A DNA stretch of 64,000 nt from Paraeggerthella hongkongensis (GTDB taxonomy: Bacteria > Actinomycetota > Coriobacteriia > Coriobacteriales > Eggerthellaceae): contig NZ_PPTQ01000009.1 in the NCBI RefSeq assembly GCF_003340345.1, forward strand, positions 62,001 through 126,000, in the 5' to 3' direction. Below the pieces are notes generated by a model that saw only the letters and a program-made list of their open reading frames with translations, ran no database searches and was not told where the DNA came from. Of this stretch, positions 7,522 through 16,512 are shown in pieces; within the stretch, counting starts at the first letter, position 1, and each line of letters starts with the position of its first letter. The translations under genes were made by a program, and so were the position numbers.

Positions 7522-7871
7522 ATCTCAACAAAACAACGCGAGACGGCGACGGCACGATACTTAATCAAGGCAAGTTGGACGATATCGTCTTTATGCGGCA
7601 TACCGCGTTTGACCGCGCCCTTCAGGACATAAACGACCCCATCCAGTTAGGCATGGCATTTGCATGGTGCCTTGTCAATGAGCATGTTTTTTTCGACGGC
7701 AACAAAACCACCGCAACGCTGGCTCTTGATTTTATACTCACCCGGAATAACCGTGCCCTTACCGTGTCGACAAGCGACCGAGCGGTCATTAGCATTGCGA
7801 ATGACCTGCATCAAAGCAACCTCAGCGCAATCATGACGGCTGCTCAGAACATTTCTGTCTTCGTATCGTAA
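7509..7871 (+). pseudogene. Truncated Doc-type toxin (Fic/Doc family)
   Basis: Residues GDGTILNQGKLDDIVFMRH and AFAWCLVNEHVFFDGNKTTATLALDFIL are Doc-like. Doc toxins phosphorylate EF-Tu through the loop HxFx(D/A)xNKR. Here the loop is HVFFDGNKTT: the histidine and Asn-Lys are kept but the following Arg is Thr. The 5' end lies inside the IS terminus, so the N-terminal ~15-20 residues and the native start are gone, and no Phd-type antitoxin is next to it. A 120-codon frame is still open from ATG 7509, but I judge it a remnant. Confidence 0.6.
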
Positions 7872-8141
7872 AAAAGATGCTCTGAGACGGTGTCTAGGCG
7901 TTTTTCCGCAAGCACCGTATTGCCTTGCGGAATATCATGGGGTGGAAGGGGCGGTTTCTGCGCCGCTTCCACCCCATTGGGCATGTCTGACCGATGGCTT
8001 CGCCAGCTGATCGGCATCATCTCGATAGGAAGACCAGCCGCCGAGGCTTGCCTCAAGCTTGGTGTCGCGAGCCCCGCGCGCAAGTCGCATGCTCGCCAAA
8101 CGGGCGAGGGCGAATCGCAATCAAGCCAGGGGAGCCGCCGC
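7872..8141. other. Intergenic scar with a long hairpin
   Basis: No recognisable gene. A 12-bp perfect inverted repeat (ATGGGGTGGAAG at 7937-7948, CTTCCACCCCAT at 7966-7977) with an inner GC-rich stem could terminate transcription arriving from doc. Several short ORFs cross the region on both strands but none shows family features. Confidence 0.4.
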
Positions 8142-8303
8142 TAAAAACAGGCGATCCGGGATATCCGAGCCGCCTGCAAGTGAAGAACTACGGTTTCGCC
8201 ATCGTCAAGGTAATCTTCAGCCCACGTTGGCATCCCCAGAGAGTCGTGACCCAGGATGGCTATCACGTTGTCGTACGCGTCCAGGGCGTCCATCACCATG
8301 ATC
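8142..8303 (-). CDS. Small unknown ORF next to an IS end, 53 aa
   Basis: The frame from ATG 8303 encodes MVMDALDAYDNVIAILGHDS...WAEDYLDDGETVVLHLQAARISR and stops at 8142. The acidic, patterned sequence looks like real protein rather than noise, but I do not recognise it. The IS terminus begins six bases upstream (8309), so the ORF may be the C-terminal remainder of a longer gene cut by that element. No convincing ribosome site is left. Confidence 0.3.
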
Positions 8304-8308
8304 CTATG

Positions 8309-8447
8309 TGATTATTTCGCGTTTTGCGTAGCACCTGTTTCGCGCTTTCCGTATCACTGCGCTACCTAGTCATTTCACTTGTTCCGTATCGCCTGATTCG
8401 CTCGTTCCGTATCACCTAGAACACGCTTTTCGTAGAATCGGATCGCC
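8309..8447. repeat. Left terminus and internal repeats of a third IS21-type element
   Basis: It starts TGATTATTTCGCG and contains four to five copies of a unit close to TTTCCGTATCACCTG at about 25-bp spacing before the istA start. The outermost bases (TGATTATT-CGC...TAGCACC) resemble the remnant termini at 3985 and 7521, so all three belong to one IS group. Confidence 0.6.
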
Positions 8448-8477
8448 ATGCAACCGATATGCGAAAGGAGTTTTCAC

Positions 8478-9717
8478 ATGGCAAGGAAGATTCGTGCGAA
8501 GCTGATAACGGAGCTTCGCGAGCAGGCTGCATCAAGGAGGGCGATAGCGTCTTCGCGGCATATGTCGATGGGCTCGGTCTGCGAGGTGTTCGACATCGCC
8601 GCCGAGCGCGGCATAACGCGGGATCGGATCAAGGACATGCCGGAAGACGAGGTCTACCGCCTGTTCTACCCCGACAAGCACAGGCATGGAAGCGCGTTCA
8701 CCGAACCGGACTGGGACCGCATCCACAAGGAGATGGCGAGAGTCGGCGTCAACCTGCGCCTGCTGCACGACGAGCACGAGACCGAATGCAGGAACAGTTG
8801 CAGCATCGCCATGGACCACACGAGGTTCTGCAAGGGGTACGGTGACCACGTCGTCGCCAACAGTCTCACAAAGCGCATCGAACACAAGGCCGGGGTCTCC
8901 TGCGAAGTGGACTGGTCCGGGCCGACGATCGGCAGGGGCCTGGTCGACCCGACGACCGGCGAAGTATCGAAGATATACCCGTTTGTGGGCGTTCTGCCGT
9001 TCAGCCGGAAGGCATATTTCGAACCGACGCCCGGCATGGAGGAACGCACCTGGCTGCGGCGCCACGTGCACATGCACGGGTTCTTCGGAGGCGTGCCCGA
9101 GCGAACCGTGCGCGACAACTGCAAGACCGCCGTCGTCAAGCACCCGCGCGAAGGCGAGATCGTCCTGAACGACGCCTACGAGGCGCTCGGCGAGCACTAC
9201 ATGACCGCCATCATGTCCGCGCAGGTGCGCAAGCCGAAGCAGAAGGCGTCGGCGGAGGGCACCGTGGAGGATGCGGCGACATGGGCGATGGCGAAACTTC
9301 GAAATCGTGTCTTCTCGGACTTCGGCGAAGTCGTCGCTGCGGTGCGCGGATGCCTAAGCGAGTACAACGCCCATCCCTTCCAGAAGCGCGAGGGGAGCCG
9401 CGATGCGGTGTTCTCGGAAGCCGGGGCCGCGCAGCTGCGCCCGCTGCCGTCCGTCCGCTACGATGCGGCCCAGCGGGCGCACGACCGCGCCGTGAACCTC
9501 GACCCCCACGTCGTCTACGCCAAGAACCGCTACTCCGCTCCCCATCGCTTCGCAGGGTGCAAGGTCGATCCGCGGGTGGGCGAATCCACGATGGGAACCT
9601 GCCGTGCCGGGGAGCGCGCGGCGACGCGTCGCCTGCTTCCCTCATACGTTGCGAACTCGGCTCTGCAGATCCCGCCCGCATGCCGGAAGCCTTCCCCAAG
9701 CCCGAATCATGAACCAC
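8478..9717 (+). pseudogene. istA of an IS21-family element, 3' end destroyed
   Basis: The start ATG 8478 is preceded by GGAG seven bases upstream. The product begins MARKIRAKLITELREQAASR (helix-turn-helix) and carries the integrase core with D in CEVDWSG, D in TVRDNCKTAV and E in SAEGTVEDA. Good homology continues to RLLPSYVANS near 9655; there the frame shifts and the expected continuation (DPARMPEAFPKPES) lies in another frame up to 9715. The rest of istA, all of istB and the right terminus are missing. Immediately after the break is a 45-base perfect hairpin (9701-9745). Confidence 0.8.
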
Positions 9718-9745
9718 CCTTTTGAAGGGTGGTTCATGATTCGGG
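9701..9745. repeat. 21-bp perfect inverted repeat at the istA break
   Basis: Arms 9701-9721 and 9725-9745 are perfectly complementary around the loop TTG. The left arm is istA coding sequence (PKPES), so the right arm is an inverted copy of it. This is the signature of a fold-back or template-switch rearrangement at the deletion end point. It would act as a strong hairpin but lacks a U-tract. Confidence 0.75.
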
Positions 9746-9787
9746 TGCGCTTCGCGCGCGGGCGGGCTCGCGATCCCTGAGTAAAGC

Positions 9788-10105
9788 AGTTCGGTAAAAC
9801 TGAAAAATGTTATTTGGGAAGTGTTTGCTCCGTCGGTAATCCTGATTGCGATCGCGCTCGTCGCTGTCGGAACGAATCTGGAAGCTATTCAATCTGCCGT
9901 CTACGGTTTCTATTCCTATTTCGTCGGCAATTTCAGCTGGGTGTTCATCCTGCCTGATCCGGCGGCGCTCGCATTCGCTGTATGGGCGATTTTCGGTCCG
10001 TGCGCAAAGGCCAGGATTAGTGACAAGGACGCTTCGGCGGACTTCAGCTTGTTTGCTTGGGTAGCGATTATGTTCACAACAAGCTGCGGTGCCGGTTTGA
10101 TATAG
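9788..10105 (+). pseudogene. BCCT-family transporter fragment
   Basis: An open frame starting after TGA at 9797-9799 reads NVIWEVFAPSVILIAIALVAVG, then FYSYFVGNFSWVFIL, then FSLFAWVAIMFTTSCGAGLI. This is the N-terminal part (first two to three transmembrane helices and the conserved G-x-G-I/L start of helix 3) of betaine/carnitine/choline transporters, which are normally about 500 residues. Both ends are lost: there is no plausible start and a stop follows GAGLI. It is a gene relic at the edge of the IS region. Confidence 0.65.
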
Positions 10106-10155
10106 TTCACTACCGCGCACTGCTCCACATACTCTTTCGATGACCGCCTCGAGGG

Positions 10156-10605
10156 TTAATCATTGAGACTCATCGCGAACGTAATCGATTCCTCTGCAAA
10201 ACCCAGTTTTCGAAACACCTTCAAAGAAGCCTGATTGCCCGTACGCACTTGACCGCAAAGGCGCTTAACGCCGGGGATGTTTTCCTTCGCCTCGTCCACA
10301 ATCAGCTTGACAATCTGATTGGCGAATCCGTTTCCGCGCCATTCCGGAGCAACACAATATCCGATTTCAGCTTCCTCGTCCGAAACATACAGCTTTACAT
10401 GGCCGACATCGCTTCCGTCGTGCACCATGATGTACAAATATCGAGCTGGATCTTCCAGTGATTCTGAAAGCCACCTCAGGTGCTCTTCAAGCGTTATCTC
10501 TTCACTCGAAAATGAATTAGCACGGTCTAGGGGATCATTGACCCAACGCAATATCAGCTCCGCATCATCCATTGTCGCCGGACGCAAATAATCTCTTTCG
10601 CTCAT
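10156..10605 (-). CDS. pseH: PseH-like GNAT N-acetyltransferase
   Basis: This GNAT protein (149 aa) most likely acetylates N-4 of UDP-4-amino-4,6-dideoxy-N-acetyl-beta-L-altrosamine, the third step of pseudaminic acid synthesis. It begins MSERDYLRPATMDDAELILRW and has the acetyl-CoA loop region VAPEWRGNGFANQIVKLIVDEA (about 80-101) and the terminal NQASLKVFRKLGF. The start was set at ATG 10605 because GGAG lies seven bases upstream; the longer frame to 10638 has no ribosome site. It is the last gene of the pse operon, 29 bases after pseG. The acetyl-CoA fold is certain; the exact substrate rests on context. Confidence 0.85.
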   Translation of the reverse strand: MSERDYLRPATMDDAELILRWVNDPLDRANSFSSEEITLEEHLRWLSESLEDPARYLYIMVHDGSDVGHVKLYVSDEEAEIGYCVAPEWRGNGFANQIVKLIVDEAKENIPGVKRLCGQVRTGNQASLKVFRKLGFAEESITFAMSLND

Positions 10606-10634
10606 CTCGACTCTCCTGTCTTTTGTTCTAGCGC

Positions 10635-11711
10635 TCATGAAGCGCCTCGATGGCTCAAAAACAACCTCGCAAGCCTTTTTGATCCTTCTCCATCCACCAC
10701 CTTTGCGGACGCCTTCCTTAACGACCTCCTCAATGCGGTATCGCTGCAGAGATCCGACAGTGCGGAGACGAGCGGGGTCAGGCTTTTACGCTCGTCTCTA
10801 TAATCGCCGCCGAACAACATCGCACCCTCGCTGGAAAAGGAGTGCGCGGGTGCGTACTGGTCATCAGAAAGGCAGTAATTAACAGTTGGGATCCCGCATG
10901 CGCACAACTCATATAGCGTGGTTCCCGATGCGGAAACCGCAGCATCCATCGCACACATAAAAGTCGCCATGTCTTCGATTCCTTGGTGCACGACAACATT
11001 GTTGTCGTCTGACGCACGTTCCTCAAAGGCTTCAATATCTGGCGCAATGCTGCCAAGGACAAAGTGGAAGCAAACCTCATGTATCAGGTCCCCTTCTTCA
11101 TCAAGCGCGGCAAGGATACGAGCAGCCATATGCTCGGGGTCTGCACCACCGACAAGTATCGCGACATTTTCAACCGACGGCTTGATTTCTGGCAGTACTT
11201 GGATATCGAACTGCTTGCGCAGCGGGGCGTAACTCGAGCCAAGCAGGAGTTCCGTGGTGCGGTTTTCGTACAGCCCTCGATACATATCCCGATTAGCCGA
11301 AACGTTGTAGTTGACCAAGATATCAACAGGCAGCCTGCGCGAACCGAAATCGTCGAAATATACGACCTCGGTTCGGCTAGAGAGACTCTCCAGATATTCG
11401 TCATCAACGTAATAGCTGTCAACGACAAGCAGACGACACTCCATCGTTTCCACAAGATGCAGCAGTCTAGGGAGCTCTTCGCTCATTTCATGATAGGAGC
11501 TATTCAAGCTGACGTAGCTATAGCCTCGCTCCTCAACATATTCGGCGAACTGCTTGTCCGCGCATATGAAAACCGGTTCAGCACCTCTTGGCGCAAGCTC
11601 ATCCGCAACCGATAAGCATCGCATCAAGTGACCAAGTCCGACCGTTGCGTTTGCATCGACGCGGAAAAGTATGGGCAAGCGGGAGGCTGTCTCAGCTCTC
11701 AAATCTACCAA
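10635..11711 (-). CDS. pseG: PseG UDP-sugar hydrolase
   Basis: PseG removes UDP from UDP-2,4-diacetamido-2,4,6-trideoxy-beta-L-altropyranose, giving the free sugar for condensation by PseI. The N-terminus RVDANATVGLGHLMRCLSVA holds the family's G-x-GH-x2-R nucleotide-sugar signature. The C-terminal GT-B half has VSASGTTLYELCACGIPTV. Length 358 is normal. The first possible start (TTG 11711) overlaps the stop of the PIG-L gene; GAGAGG sits just before it, and TTG three codons further in is equally possible. Confidence 0.88.
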   Translation of the reverse strand: MVDLRAETASRLPILFRVDANATVGLGHLMRCLSVADELAPRGAEPVFICADKQFAEYVEERGYSYVSLNSSYHEMSEELPRLLHLVETMECRLLVVDSYYVDDEYLESLSSRTEVVYFDDFGSRRLPVDILVNYNVSANRDMYRGLYENRTTELLLGSSYAPLRKQFDIQVLPEIKPSVENVAILVGGADPEHMAARILAALDEEGDLIHEVCFHFVLGSIAPDIEAFEERASDDNNVVVHQGIEDMATFMCAMDAAVSASGTTLYELCACGIPTVNYCLSDDQYAPAHSFSSEGAMLFGGDYRDERKSLTPLVSALSDLCSDTALRRSLRKASAKVVDGEGSKRLARLFLSHRGAS

Positions 11712-12385
11712 ACCTCTCGAAGGAGCTGAAAGGCTTCCGCGTATTTCACGCCAACATTTGAGCCGCGATATCCAGCTAGGGCCAAGAGCTTATCCGGGCT
11801 CCGCGGATGAGGCTCCGAGGCGCTTTCGGACCGATATTTCGTCATGCCCTCAATCTTTGCCGCGATCGTCTTGCTGACATCAACGAAAACATTAGGCTTG
11901 AAAGGATCGGTGTAGTTGTAATTCCACTCAGAGGAAGAGGGGGTCTCGAACGCATAGATCCTTTTCACCGTATACTCACCCACTGGCCTGCACGCAGTCA
12001 GAACCGCGTCGCATGTGATTCGATGGTCGACATTAAGGTCCCCGTGATGGTGGGTGAAAATCGTATCCGGCTCATACTTCTCGATAAACTTGCTCACCGT
12101 CTTAATGACATCGAGTAGATCAACGCTATCCATCCTGTTGTCGGGGAATCCGCAGAAATCGATAGTGGAGTATCCGACGACCTCTGCCGCAGCGCTTGCA
12201 TCAGACCTTAGGCTCTTCAGCTCGCCCATGTCGCATTCATCCCTAGTTGCTGCTCTTGAGGTCAGTCCCTCTGCCAAAATTAGCGCGTGCGCCTCGACTC
12301 CTTCGTCAACAAAACGACGTATGGTTCCCGCCTCACCGAGCAGCTCGTCATCTGGATGAGCCGCAACAACCAATATCTTTCTCAT
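11705..12385 (-). CDS. PIG-L/LmbE-type N-deacetylase
   Basis: The zinc-dependent deacetylase signature AHPDDELLG is at residues 9-17, and the second metal-site histidines lie in IFTHHHGDLNVDHR (about 112-125). Members remove N-acetyl groups from amino sugars (GlcNAc-PI, bacillithiol and mycothiol precursors, antibiotics). It sits inside the pseudaminic acid operon, between the ATP-grasp gene (14 bases) and pseG (overlapping). The simplest inference is that it deacetylates pseudaminic acid or an intermediate to free an amine that the neighbouring ATP-grasp ligase then acylates. The standard pathway has no such step. Confidence 0.85.
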   Translation of the reverse strand: MRKILVVAAHPDDELLGEAGTIRRFVDEGVEAHALILAEGLTSRAATRDECDMGELKSLRSDASAAAEVVGYSTIDFCGFPDNRMDSVDLLDVIKTVSKFIEKYEPDTIFTHHHGDLNVDHRITCDAVLTACRPVGEYTVKRIYAFETPSSSEWNYNYTDPFKPNVFVDVSKTIAAKIEGMTKYRSESASEPHPRSPDKLLALAGYRGSNVGVKYAEAFQLLREVW

Positions 12386-12399
12386 TGCTTCCCTCTCGA

Positions 12400-13527
12400 T
12401 TAGCTCAGAAGATCTCGATGCTCTAGCATCGCTTTAAAAGGTTCAGGGTCGGATTTGCTCTGGTAATACAGGCAGCCAGCATTACGATAATCGTTAAGCC
12501 AATCCGCCAAGCTCGTATTGCCCTCAAGCACCCTCTTGCCGTAATCGATAGGCTCGACCATTGCCGTATAGTCGTCTGGGATAGGCTTGTAATACGAGGC
12601 GGGAATCGAACCCGTCAGCGTGGATTCAGCCCACAAGAGGGCGATTGGCATGCCGAGTGTGGTTGCAGCATAACTCCAAGTCGAATTTCTGAAATTAATT
12701 TCACTAAAATAGACGGCCCCGTCTTGGTCAACTAGGAACTCAGCAGAGAAGACCCCTTCAAACCCGATCTCCTTGAACATTGCCCGCATACCTGCATCTA
12801 AGTCGACCAGATCGAACCCATGCACCGTCATATATGGGCTGTAATAGCCCTTGATATTGTAATTGTACGTCGTGTACATGGGCATGAACAAATCCCGCCC
12901 CCTGTTGACCGAGTACCCATCAACACAAATCTCGTTACTCTTTTCGACGAACTTTTGGATCAGGACTTTCTTGCTTTGAATGCTTTCAAACGCCTTTCGA
13001 AGTTCTTGTTCGTTTTCGCAAATAAAAACGTCACTTTTCCATCCGCCATCGTTCGGCGAGATGGATTTGGTGATGATGGGATAATCGACGCCTGCGGGAA
13101 CCACTCCCCGATTGGTGACAACGGTATCGAGTACCTTCAGCCCATTTCTCTCGGCACATTCGAGTATCAGCTTCTTGTCCATAAACGCCGTCGTCCGGCC
13201 ATCTTCCCCAGCGTTAAATGCAATAAACCTGCCCTTAACCTCTGACCAGTTTTGATCGATAAGGCTTTGTATATCGTCATCCGTCGTCAAAACAAACGGC
13301 ATCGGGGATACATCACCATAAACGGACATGAGCAGTTCATACGCCTCTTCGCACGAGTCGACATAGTGCACCCTCTCTATATATTTGCTCAACGAAGCCA
13401 GCTCGCATTTATGTTTTATGGCTATATACACGGGCCTGATACCACACTCCCCGAGAGTGCGAATAACTCCTAAGGGGTTGTAGTGTTCCATGCCGATGAC
13501 AATAAACGTATGACTACTTACGCGCAT
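12400..13527 (-). CDS. ATP-grasp ligase of the pse operon
   Basis: This 375-residue protein has a Rossmann-like pre-ATP-grasp domain (FIVIGMEHYNPLGVIRTLGE), then an ATP-grasp fold with the lysine-rich region VDYPIITKSISPNDGGWKS and the Mg/ATP site FSAEFLVDQDG...YFSEINFRNS. Such enzymes join a carboxylate to an amine through an acyl-phosphate. The start is placed at ATG 13527, with GGAGG five bases upstream. It lies between pseI and the PIG-L deacetylase in one operon. I infer it adds an amino acid or another acyl group to a deacetylated pseudaminic acid; carboxylate and substrate are unknown. Confidence 0.8.
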   Translation of the reverse strand: MRVSSHTFIVIGMEHYNPLGVIRTLGECGIRPVYIAIKHKCELASLSKYIERVHYVDSCEEAYELLMSVYGDVSPMPFVLTTDDDIQSLIDQNWSEVKGRFIAFNAGEDGRTTAFMDKKLILECAERNGLKVLDTVVTNRGVVPAGVDYPIITKSISPNDGGWKSDVFICENEQELRKAFESIQSKKVLIQKFVEKSNEICVDGYSVNRGRDLFMPMYTTYNYNIKGYYSPYMTVHGFDLVDLDAGMRAMFKEIGFEGVFSAEFLVDQDGAVYFSEINFRNSTWSYAATTLGMPIALLWAESTLTGSIPASYYKPIPDDYTAMVEPIDYGKRVLEGNTSLADWLNDYRNAGCLYYQSKSDPEPFKAMLEHRDLLS

Positions 13528-13562
13528 TCCTTCCTCCATTCCATATTCAAAGGCCAGTAACG

Positions 13563-14615
13563 CTAGGCCAAGTCATCCCATTCAAGCAGGGCTCCAGCTT
13601 TTATGGCTTTGGCAGCAATCCTCCCGAGAATCGACTCATACGATGAAGGAGGAATCCCCGTTCCCGGACGCCTTAAGCCCAGATTGTTAACCGAGAACAC
13701 CTCGCCTTCTTCAACATCCTCGACGACGACGACACTCCTCCTCGCCAGCGAGCGCATTTCCCGTTCAGCAGGAGTCGGAACAAGGTCAGGGCTGCCAACC
13801 ATTTCGTAAGCTTCCTTGATGCTGGACGCCCATTCCCGAAGCTCATCAGGATCAGAGGCGAACCAATGGTCCGGTCCAGGGAAGTCGTGAGATAAAGTGA
13901 AGTGCTTTTCGAACACCTTAGCGCCGTATCCAACCGCAAGAACGGCCGCAGTGCTGCCTTGAGTATGGTCGCTGAAGCCGAGAACCACGTCAGGGAACCG
14001 TCTCCTCATCTCTTCGAGCTTGCTTATATTTGCGTTTTCCGGAGGTGTCGGATACTGCGAAGTGCACAAGAAAATGCAGAGATCGTCGTTGATCTCCGTC
14101 GAGGCATTAACAACTTGTTCGATCTCATCTCCATCAGCCATGCCGCAGGATATGAGCATAGGGAGTCCCTTCGAGGCATACTCCTTAATGAAAGGGATAT
14201 TGGTGAAGTCGTCCGAGCCGACCTTAACCGCAGCGGTCCCCAAACCGATAAGCATCTCCAAGTCATGCACCGTCACCGGCGTGGATAAGAACGTGATTCC
14301 GCAGTTATCGCAGCAATCCTTAATCTCGCCCCACTCTTCACGCGAGAACTCGGTTCGCTTGAACATGTCGAACATGGACTCGGTGACTTCCTTACCCTGA
14401 GACTGATACGTATAGGTAATCTTGTGGTCAAAGATGAAGTCCTCTGTCCTGAACGTCTGGAATTTGACTGCATCGACTCCAGATTCGGCTGCAACTTCGA
14501 TCATTTTCTTTGCAAGCGATATGTCGCCGTTGTGATTAATGCCAGCCTCGGCGATGACGAACGGCTCGCATCCGTCGCCAACAAGCGCGTTCCCGATATG
14601 AAAAGATTTATTCAT
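13563..14615 (-). CDS. pseI: PseI pseudaminic acid synthase (NeuB family)
   Basis: The enzyme condenses the 6-deoxy sugar with phosphoenolpyruvate to make the nine-carbon nonulosonic acid. The NeuB TIM barrel is clear: FVIAEAGINHNGDISLAKKMI, VDAVKFQTFRTED, GFSDHTQGSTAAVLAVGYGA and KVFEKHFTLSHDFPGPDHWF. The C-terminal antifreeze-like SAF domain follows (ARRSVVVVEDVEEGEVFS, about 290-350). Length 350 is typical. It starts at ATG 14615, overlapping the end of pseF. Presence of PseB/C/G rather than Leg enzymes points to pseudaminic, not sialic or legionaminic, acid. Confidence 0.92.
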   Translation of the reverse strand: MNKSFHIGNALVGDGCEPFVIAEAGINHNGDISLAKKMIEVAAESGVDAVKFQTFRTEDFIFDHKITYTYQSQGKEVTESMFDMFKRTEFSREEWGEIKDCCDNCGITFLSTPVTVHDLEMLIGLGTAAVKVGSDDFTNIPFIKEYASKGLPMLISCGMADGDEIEQVVNASTEINDDLCIFLCTSQYPTPPENANISKLEEMRRRFPDVVLGFSDHTQGSTAAVLAVGYGAKVFEKHFTLSHDFPGPDHWFASDPDELREWASSIKEAYEMVGSPDLVPTPAEREMRSLARRSVVVVEDVEEGEVFSVNNLGLRRPGTGIPPSSYESILGRIAAKAIKAGALLEWDDLA

Positions 14616-15306
14616 CCTTGCTCCTCATATAGCTGTATTTGAGCTCCGCCATCTCCCAATCTGATGTATTGTCGATATCTTGGGTCTCCATTTCGGAAAC
14701 CACATAGCCCAAGGTGCTATCGGTAATCAGCTGCGAGCACCTTTTAAACGAGGACACGCGCGACCAGTAAAACTGACCACAATCATGGTAGATGGCCTCA
14801 AGATCTTGCGACCTCATATTGAACGCCTCCACATCGACAGGCGACACCTTGTTGTCTCCCAGTACGAAACCTCGTTGTGGCGGGAAGGAAAATGCGGTCA
14901 CACTCAGGACGCCGTCGCATTGAGATGCATCGAGCATCGCGAAACTATCCTTTAATTTCTCCGGTGTTACGAATGGCGCCGTCGGGTATATACAGCAGAA
15001 ATAGTCAAATGCCCTGCCCTGCTTCTCGTAGGTTTTGAGCACCTCGCCTAACACGTCCTCGGTCCCAGCGAAGTCACTCGAGTTTTCCTCGCTTCGCAGG
15101 AAGGGGACCGAAGCCCCGAACGATCGCGCAACATCGGCTATCTCTTCACTGTCCGTAGAAACCATGACCTCATCAAACAATCCGCTTTCCAAGGCAGCTT
15201 TGATTGAGTATGAGATTATCGGTTTGCCGAAAAATTCCTTGATGTTTTTCTTTGGAATCCTCTTCGAGCCGCCTCTTGCAGTGATAATAGCGACTTTACG
15301 CATCAT
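14608..15306 (-). CDS. pseF: PseF CMP-pseudaminic acid synthetase
   Basis: This cytidylyltransferase activates the nonulosonic acid with CTP. The N-terminal signature IITARGGSKRIPKKNIKEF (residues 6-24) binds CTP, and YPTAPFVTPEKL, HDCGQFYW and the D-x-D-type NTSDWEMAE follow as in NeuA/PseF. The frame continues to 15366, but ATG 15306 has GAGAGACGA in front and overlaps pseC by 11 bases, as expected for a coupled operon. Product 232 aa. Confidence 0.92.
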   Translation of the reverse strand: MMRKVAIITARGGSKRIPKKNIKEFFGKPIISYSIKAALESGLFDEVMVSTDSEEIADVARSFGASVPFLRSEENSSDFAGTEDVLGEVLKTYEKQGRAFDYFCCIYPTAPFVTPEKLKDSFAMLDASQCDGVLSVTAFSFPPQRGFVLGDNKVSPVDVEAFNMRSQDLEAIYHDCGQFYWSRVSSFKRCSQLITDSTLGYVVSEMETQDIDNTSDWEMAELKYSYMRSKDE

Positions 15307-16504
15307 TTCGTCTCTCTTTGCACCAATCGATGACCTTAACGACCGCGGCGATGACATCATCGGCATCGCTCTCGTCCATGCAGCAATGAAGCGGCAGCGT
15401 CACAGTCTCCTCGTAATACGCGTTCGCGTTAGGACAGCAACCAGGGTCGTATCCGAGACGCTGGTAATACGGCAAGCGGTACACGGGGAGATAATGAACG
15501 TTTGCGCCCACGCCCTCAGCGCGAAGGGCATCGAAGATGAAACGCTTTGTAGCCCCCAATGCCTCGAGATCGAAGCGCAGACAGTATAGATGGCGCGTCG
15601 TATGCGCAGGATCGGAATCACGCTGGTATGACACTTCCGGAACTCCATCGAAGGCGGCATTGTAGTAAGCTACCAATCGCTGCCTCGTCTGGGTGAACTC
15701 TTCCAGCCTTTTCAGCTGCGAAACACCGAGGGCAGCCTGGATATCAGTGATCCTGTAGTTGTACCCGAGCTCCAGTTGCTCATAGTACCAGCCGCCCTCA
15801 TCAGTGTTCTTCATCAGCGATTTGTCCCTGGTGATACCATGCTTGGCGAAAAGAAGGGCCCGTTTCGCCAGCTCGGGGTCGTTCGTTGCAACGGCACCAC
15901 CCTCTCCGGTCGTGACCGTCTTTACAGGATGGAAGCTGAAGGTCGTGATATCCGCAACCGAGCCGACGGACGATCCGTCAACCTTGGAACCGAGCGAGTG
16001 CGCGGCATCCTCGATCAACAGCAACCCATGCTCGTCACAGATACGCCTCAATGCGGGCGCATCTACCGGCACACCGCCGAAATCTACAGCTACCACTGCT
16101 TTGGTATTCGGGGTAATCAGCGACTCAACGGAATCTGGAGAGATATTCCACGTTTCCGGATCGATATCCGCGAATACGGGCTTTGCCCCGCAGTACCTGA
16201 CGCAATTGGCGGAGGCGGCAAAAGTGATAGAAGAAACGATGACTTCATCGTCTTCCTTGATTCCAGCCGCCAAACATGCCACATGAAGTGCGGCAGTGCC
16301 GTTCGAAACGGCGGTTACATATTTCGCCCCAACTGTCCGCTTCAACAAGACCTCGAAAGCCTCGGTCGCCGGACCGCATGTCAGATAGTCACTTCTCAGT
16401 GCATCTTCTACGGCCTGGATATCATCTTCGGTTATCTGCTGGTGCCCGTATCCGAGAAGACTCTTCCTAACTGAAACACCGCCATTTATCGCTAACTCTT
16501 CCAT
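15296..16504 (-). CDS. pseC: PseC UDP-sugar aminotransferase
   Basis: This PLP enzyme of the DegT/DnrJ family aminates C-4 of the product of PseB. The Schiff-base lysine is in SFHPVKTVTTGEGGA; SNGTAALHVACLAAG and IEDAAHSLGS form the cofactor pocket. ATG 16504 gives 402 residues and follows AGGGGC, eight bases after the pseB stop; the upstream extension to 16570 lies inside pseB. Confidence 0.92.
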   Translation of the reverse strand: MEELAINGGVSVRKSLLGYGHQQITEDDIQAVEDALRSDYLTCGPATEAFEVLLKRTVGAKYVTAVSNGTAALHVACLAAGIKEDDEVIVSSITFAASANCVRYCGAKPVFADIDPETWNISPDSVESLITPNTKAVVAVDFGGVPVDAPALRRICDEHGLLLIEDAAHSLGSKVDGSSVGSVADITTFSFHPVKTVTTGEGGAVATNDPELAKRALLFAKHGITRDKSLMKNTDEGGWYYEQLELGYNYRITDIQAALGVSQLKRLEEFTQTRQRLVAYYNAAFDGVPEVSYQRDSDPAHTTRHLYCLRFDLEALGATKRFIFDALRAEGVGANVHYLPVYRLPYYQRLGYDPGCCPNANAYYEETVTLPLHCCMDESDADDVIAAVVKVIDWCKERRNDA

Positions 16505-16512
16505 GCTTGCCC

